Of a stretch of DNA of 64,000 nt, positions 58,365 through 64,000 are shown piece after piece; the first letter of the stretch is position 1, and the number at the start of each line of letters is the position of its first letter. The position numbers were made by a program, and so were the translations under genes. The notes under the pieces were generated by a model. The model searched no databases and was not told where the DNA came from. It worked only from the letters and a program-made list of their open reading frames with translations. This DNA comes from Lepus europaeus (Eukaryota; Chordata; Mammalia; Lagomorpha; Leporidae), in NCBI RefSeq assembly GCF_033115175.1, contig NC_084838.1, positions 91,291,968 through 91,355,967 on the forward strand, read 5' to 3'.

Positions 58365-59560
58365 AATGTATGTTCTTGACGACGCTCTCTTCCCAGATAA
58401 GAAACAAACCCCAATCATTAAAGCGCCCTTCCTTCTCTTTGATACACATGCTCCTGTTTGCACACTTTACTATGCCTCCTGTGCTTTAAACCTCAAAGGA
58501 CACCATCTTACATGACAACATTCACGGAGATCCTGACAGTTACTCCCCCGCACGAGTCCTGACCTGTCTCGGCCCATGGTTCTGTCCACACGGGCTCCTG
58601 GCAGCCTGTGTTCAGCTGAGATGTGCAGGCAACGGGGCCTTCATCTTTCTCCCACGCTCCTGACCACATCCTGTGGTCAGGATGTGCGGCTACTGGCTCA
58701 CTGCAGGCAGCCCCGGCCCTGCTCTGCCCGGGAACGTGGCTCATTCTGCGAGCAGCTGCACAAAACCTTTCTTCCCTCAGCGGCATCCTCTGATTTTTTG
58801 CCCTGGTTTTCAGCACTTTAACTACAAGCTATTTAAGTGTGGATTTTTCTTAACTTTGGGAGTTCAGAGGCTTCTGGAATTTGCTAACACCTTCCACGTG
58901 TCTGCTTCCTCTCCTCAGACGTGTTCTGGTCTCATCCGGTCGCTGAGTGTCCACGTTGCGTGTCTGACCATCTCGCAGTAACCTCTTAGCTCCCCTCTTC
59001 TACTTCCCACTGTTTTCCTCACCCTTGTCTTTTCTCTTGAGCTGCATTGTCGTTTGCAAACCGCCTCTGCACAGCAAACAAACCACCCACCCACGTCTCA
59101 CTTTCACCATCGTGTTTTTCAGCTCCACTATCTCCACTTAGCTTGATTTTTGGAATAGTTTCCAATTCTTTGACCAAAAATGTCCATCTCATCATCGGTT
59201 TCTTTGCCACAGTCAGTAAGGGCCGCGGCCTGTCCACGGATCCCCACCGTCTGGACCTCAGGGAACCGGCTCTCTTTGTTCCCGTTGCTTGACTTTAATA
59301 ACTTTAATGATAGAATTGTTGCGGCCATCTTCCTGTACTTAAAGAACAGTTCTGTAAGTTGTGACACAGGTACGGAAGCAAAACTGCCACCAAAACTGAT
59401 ACGACGACCAATGCCCGTTGTTCTCCCAGAAGCTTCCTGGAGAGCCTTTGCCATCATTCCACCTGCCGCCCGCACCTCACCGTCGGTCCCAGACAGCTGC
59501 TGATCCGTTTTCCGTCCCTGTGGGTTTGCATTTTCTGCTACCTTACGCAAGTGCAGTCCC
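58365..59560. other. Unassigned intronic sequence
   Basis: Parts (59,100-59,250) resemble antisense ancient LINE-1 5' sequence. No coding exon is evident. Confidence 0.35.
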
Positions 59561-60665
59561 ATGCATTCTTTGTCTTACATGTGGCGTCATCATTTGGAGA
59601 ACCACTCCTGTTGCCTGGAGCACCAACAGCCGGGGCCTTTTTGTTGTACGGTGGTGTCACGTTCTAGGGACACACCAGCGCGTGTTTATCTACTCGGTGA
59701 TGGTCCCAGGGTTTGGTTATCATCAATAAAACTGCTGTGAACATTTCCTGTACAAGTGCTTATATGGGCAATGCTTTCATTTCCTTTGGGTGAGGATTAC
59801 TGACCCTCTGCATCCATGGACTCTTCACCGCAGGCTCAACTGATCACGAATGGAAAATAAATACATATTTTTAAAAAACTGTATCTGTACTGGGCACGTA
59901 CAGATACTCTATTTTACTTCACTGATGTGGTCGTTCGTCTTTGGGCCAACATCATACTGTCTTGATTACTGCAGTTTTACACTAACTACTGAAATCACGT
60001 ATCATTAGCACTTCAGTTTAAGTTGTTTTGTTTTTTTTTTTTCCCCAAGTTCGAATGTCCTTTGTGTTTTCCTATGAAGTTCAGAGATGGGTGATCAATT
60101 TCTACAAAAAGAATGCTAGCACTCTGACTGCAGTTCCCTGAGTCTACTCAGCTGAGGGAGAATCTATATTGTAGCAATACTGTGTCTTCCAACCACCACA
60201 GCTCTTCTCTCATTTCCAACAGCACTGTTTTGTAGTTTTCACTACACAGGTAGGTTTTGCACATCACTCCGTTTAAATGACTCGTGCATTGTAAAGAATT
60301 CTTTTTTAAGAATTTCAATTGTCGATATACAGAAATATAATAGGATCATGTAAGCAAAACCCTGCTCAGTTACTGGATCTAATCATTTTTCGGGAGGTCT
60401 TTTTGTCTAATGTTTTTGCTGGTTTTCTCTCACACTACCTTATTTCATTATTTGCCTGGTTATTTGCTTTCTCAACCTATGTAGACTTTTGAAAAGATCA
60501 TACAGTGCAATGAACTTGTTCTTTAGGTGTAGAGTCCTTTGAGTCTTAATACATGTCTATTCGAGTAATTATCACCACAATCGGGATAAGAAACAAGGCC
60601 ATCACACACACACACACACACACCCCAACTTCTTTGCACCAACCTTTTACAGTTACAATCTTGGA
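59560..60665 (-). repeat. Antisense LINE-1 3' region with a Tigger-like insert
   Basis: CATCAATAAAACTGCTGTGAAC is a LINE-1 word. 59,790-59,870 (CCCTCTGCATCCATGG ... AACTGATCACGAATGGAAAA) resembles a Tigger-family end. A (CA)10 run lies at 60,603-60,623. Confidence 0.6.
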
Positions 60666-60667
60666 AC

Positions 60668-60945
60668 AAGTGCTTGGTGCAGCAGTTAGGATGCCACGTG
60701 GGAAGCCAGCATCCTCTACTGGAGTATCTGAGTTCAAGTCCTGTCTCCGCTCCCAATTCTAGCTTCCTGCTTATATGCACCCTGGGAGGCAGCAGAGGAT
60801 GGCTCAAGTATTTGGGTTCCTGACACCATATGGAAGAGCCAGATTGAGTTCTGGGATGCTGGCTTCAGCCTGGCCTAGTCTTGGCTGTTGTATTTGGGGA
60901 ATGAGTCGGCAGATGGAAGATGTCTCTCTAGCTCTCTCTACGGAT
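60668..60945 (+). repeat. CSINE, older type
   Basis: Plus-strand copy inside antisense LINE-1, following a (CA)n run. Confidence 0.88.
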
Positions 60946-61281
60946 CACCTCTGACAAGTACTCATCCTGTTCTCTACCGCTGTAATTTAGTTTTTGACAC
61001 AGTCATTATAAATGAAACTATACAATATATGGCCTTTTGAGGGTGGCTTCTTCCACTCAGTACAATGCCTCTTAGGTTCACCCATGCTGACTCATTTATC
61101 AATAGTTTGTTTCTTTTTCAAAGTAGCAGAGTTTGTTTATTCATTCCCCCACCTGCAGGATATTTGGATGGTTTCCAATTTGGGAATTACGATTAGAGCT
61201 GATATAACCAGTCATTATACAGGTACATGAATTTTCATTTTTCTAGGATAAATATTAAGGAATGAAATTTCTATGACACAC

Positions 61282-61402
61282 GAGGGGTCTTCAAAAAGGT
61301 CATGGAAAATGTATATTATGGGAATGTATGGATTTCAAAAAGAAATTTACACCACAATAAACATAATTTCCTTTTCTATGAACTTTTTTTTGAAGTACCC
61401 TC
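61282..61402 (+). repeat. Mariner-like MITE, intact
   Basis: A 121-bp element with about 25-bp terminal inverted repeats (GAGGGGTCTTCAAAAAGGTC and its complement at the right end). There is no coding capacity. Confidence 0.7.
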
Positions 61403-62016
61403 ATATAGTAAGTGCATCTTTTCTAATAAATTCTAATAAATTTCTACTAAATTGCCTGTTTTCTTGACTACTTGTACCACTGGACATTCCCTGCAGAAAT
61501 TCCTGAGTTGTAGTTGCTCTATTTTCACACCAAGACTCGATACAATCATCTCGCACTGTGGTCTTCACGTGCATTTCCCTTATAATCAATGACACTGAAC
61601 AACTGCATGTGTTTGACTGCCATCCTTATGTCCTCTCTGAAGTTCCTGTTTGAGTCAACTGCCCATTTGTTAACTGAATTCCATTTAACGCTAAGTTTTG
61701 AGGCCCCTTTACATATTCTGGATACAAATACTGCGCAGGCTATGATTCGCAGTTATCTTCTCCCAGTCTATAGTTTGTCTTTTTATTTTCTTAACAGTTG
61801 TTTTCACAGAGCAAAAGATTTCCATTTTGATAATGTCCGATTTATCCATTCTTCTTTTACAGACAGTATTTTTGATGTCAGGACTAAGAACTCCCAGCAT
61901 AGATCACAAAGATCTTCTCTGTGATGCTTTGCATTTTACATTTGATCCATTTTGAATTAATTTTTATGTAAGATGTGAAGCTTAGGGTCAAGGGCCATTT
62001 TTTCTTTTTTCTTTTT

Positions 62017-62325
62017 TTAAGATCTATTTATTTATTTGAAAATCAGGGTTACATAGAGAGAAAAGGCAGAGAGAGAGAGAGGTCTTCCATCCGCTGATTC
62101 ACTACCCAGTTGGCCACAATGGCCGGAGTTGTGCAGACCCAAAGCCAAGAGCTTCTTCCTGGTCTCCCACGCGGGTGCAGGGGCCCAAGGACTTGGACCA
62201 TCTTCTACTGCTTTCCCAGGCCATAGCAGAGAGCTGTATCAGAAGAGGAGCAGCTGGGTCTCGAACCAGTGACCATATAGGAAGCCAGCGCTTCAGGCCA
62301 GGGTCCACCATAGTGCTGGCCCCCA
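62017..62325 (-). repeat. CSINE, old subfamily
   Basis: Reverse copy inside antisense LINE-1. Confidence 0.9.
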
Positions 62326-64000
62326 TTTTTTTTTTCTTGCAGAGAGATGAGCAACTATTCCAATAACATTTATTGAAAAGATTATCCTTTATCCATTGAA
62401 TTGCTTTTGCATCTTTGTTAAAAAAAATCAAATGGCCTTATTTGTGTGGGTCTATTTCTGGCCTCCCTGTTCTGTTCCAGGGGTCTATGTGCATTTTTCT
62501 TTGCTGATACTTACCACTTGGATTACTATGACTTTACAGTAAGTCTTAATATTGGGCAATGTGATCCTTCTAACTTGATTCTCCAATGGAACATTTTAGC
62601 TACTTCTGCTTCCTTTGTGCTCCCGTATAAACTACAGGGTCAGCCTGTTTACAGCCACAAAATATCCTGCTTTAATTTTCACTTGCATTGCATTGCATTA
62701 AATCTAGAGATCAATTTGAAGAGAACTGTCTTTTTTATTCCGTTGAGTCTTTAAATGAACATGGTATATTTTTCCATTTATTTAGGTCATCTTTGATTTA
62801 TTTCATTGGTTCTTTCTAGTTTCCAGCATATAGATTCTGTGTATGTTTTGCTAGGCTTAATATATATATGCTACTATGGATTTTTGGTTTTTAGTTGCTA
62901 ATTGCTAGTATACAGAAATAGAATTGTTTTGTGTGTTGACTATGTGTCTGTGATCTTGCTGAACTCACTACTGGTTCTAGGAACTGTTTGTTGTGATTGC
63001 TGTAGAACTTTTGGGATGGTCTATGTACATAAAACATTATTTTGCAAATACTAAGAGTTTTGCTTCTTCCTTTTGAATTCTCATGCTTTTATTTCTGCTT
63101 CTTGTATTTCTGGAGTCTGGTTAAGACTTCCAGTTCAATACTGAACAATAATGGTGATCATGAACATTCTTGCTAAGTTCTCAATCTTAGGGAGAGTATA
63201 TTTGGCCTTTCATCACCAATTATGACATTAGCTATAGGTTTTTTCCATTGTTTTTTTTTCATTTTCTGATTACCTTTACCAGGTTGAGACAGTCCCTTCC
63301 TTTCCCAGTTTAAGAATTTTTATCATGAATGAATTTTTTAATTGTTCAAATGTTTTTGCTTATGATCAGGGTTTTTTTTTTTTTTTCCTTTCTTCTGTTA
63401 GACTATCAATATGGTGAATTAGTTGACTCTTGAATATTGCCTTGCCACTTTGTCTTGGTATATTGTTCTTGTTATAAATTCACTTGTGAATATGTAATTG
63501 AGCATTTTTTCCTTCTGTGTTCATGAGACTTGATAACTGTCTACCATTCTCATATTTTTCAGTACTACTTTTGCCTGTTTCTTAATCAGGACAATGCTGG
63601 CTTTGTAAAATGATTTAGAAGGTGCTCTTTTGTCTTATTTTCTTGAAGAGATTGTATAGAATTGGCATTATGCTTTTAAAATGTTAGATGGAGTTAATCA
63701 GTGAAACTATCTGGCCCTAGATGATTCTTTTTGAGAAGACTTTTTAAACTGCAAAATCAGTCTATTAAATAGGTATAGGAATACCCAGATTATCCATTTC
63801 CATCTTGGGTAAATTTTAGTAGTTTACAGATTATGGGGAATTAGGCTCATCTAAGTTGTCTAATTTATATCTGTAGGCTTGTCCACAGTAGTGGTACACT
63901 AGTGGTATTTTATGTCTGTGCTTCTTGTCAGTCTTGCTGGTTTATCATTTTGTGCTTGCTTGCTTGCTTTATTTATTTATTACAAAGAACCACTGTTTTA

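Larger units (their letters stand above)
60946..64000 (-). repeat. Antisense LINE-1, 3' end into ORF2
   Basis: Long, fairly continuous antisense LINE-1, with GGCTTCTTCCACTCAGTACA, GATGGTTTCCAATTTGGG and later ORF2 complements such as GACTTCCAGTTCAATACTGA. It is interrupted by the MITE at 61,282 and the CSINE at 62,017, and runs off the window. Confidence 0.8.

Noticed and set aside
54994..64000. Search for further WNK2 exons upstream of the large exon
   Set aside because: No segment combines a WNK2-like peptide with splice sites that leave one base for the split codon. The upstream exons are presumably outside the window.

Overview
The window is nuclear DNA from a placental mammal, almost certainly a leporid lagomorph (rabbit or hare, most likely Oryctolagus cuniculus). 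The evidence is about 38 copies of the lagomorph tRNA-derived C-SINE family (CSINE), in young and old subfamilies, together with LINE-1, MaLR-type LTR and Tigger/mariner-type remains. There are no prokaryotic features. Most long open frames are shadows in GC-rich DNA or in repeats.

The one gene I can name is WNK2 (with-no-lysine kinase 2), on the minus strand. Its last 11 coding exons lie between 54,993 and 24,115. I joined them at consensus splice sites. The phases agree at every junction, and the joined frame of 879 codons, including the TGA, stays open from the first partial codon to a C-terminus ending ...ESEKPD. The kinase domain and the rest of the 5' part lie beyond 64,000. This part encodes the long regulatory tail: a proline/alanine-rich stretch, a conserved CCT-like segment, an RFxV motif for SPAK/OSR1 binding, a coiled coil and a basic C-terminal region. 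Besides the main 3' end (AATAAA at 23,958-23,963), two introns look like composite alternative terminal exons. In each, the exon reads through into an in-frame extension and stop, followed by UTR-like sequence with its own AATAAA.

Layout: 1-6.9 kb is intergenic sequence downstream of WNK2, with SINEs and sense-strand LINE-1. 6.94-10.19 kb is an imperfect palindrome of two GC/CpG-rich arms, each about 1.1 kb, around a spacer of about 1 kb; it is the most unusual structure in the window. 10.2-16.9 kb is LINE-1 (mostly antisense) broken up by SINEs. 16.9-18.5 kb and 20.2-23.9 kb are mostly unique GC-rich DNA, including inverted duplicates of sequences elsewhere. 23.9-55.0 kb is the WNK2 3' half; the large 26.6-38.7 kb intron is packed with LINE-1, SINE and DNA-transposon copies. 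55.0-64.0 kb is upstream intron, mostly antisense LINE-1 beyond 56 kb.

Exon edges in WNK2 are base-level calls. Repeat edges are read by eye and are accurate to roughly 5-30 bases.
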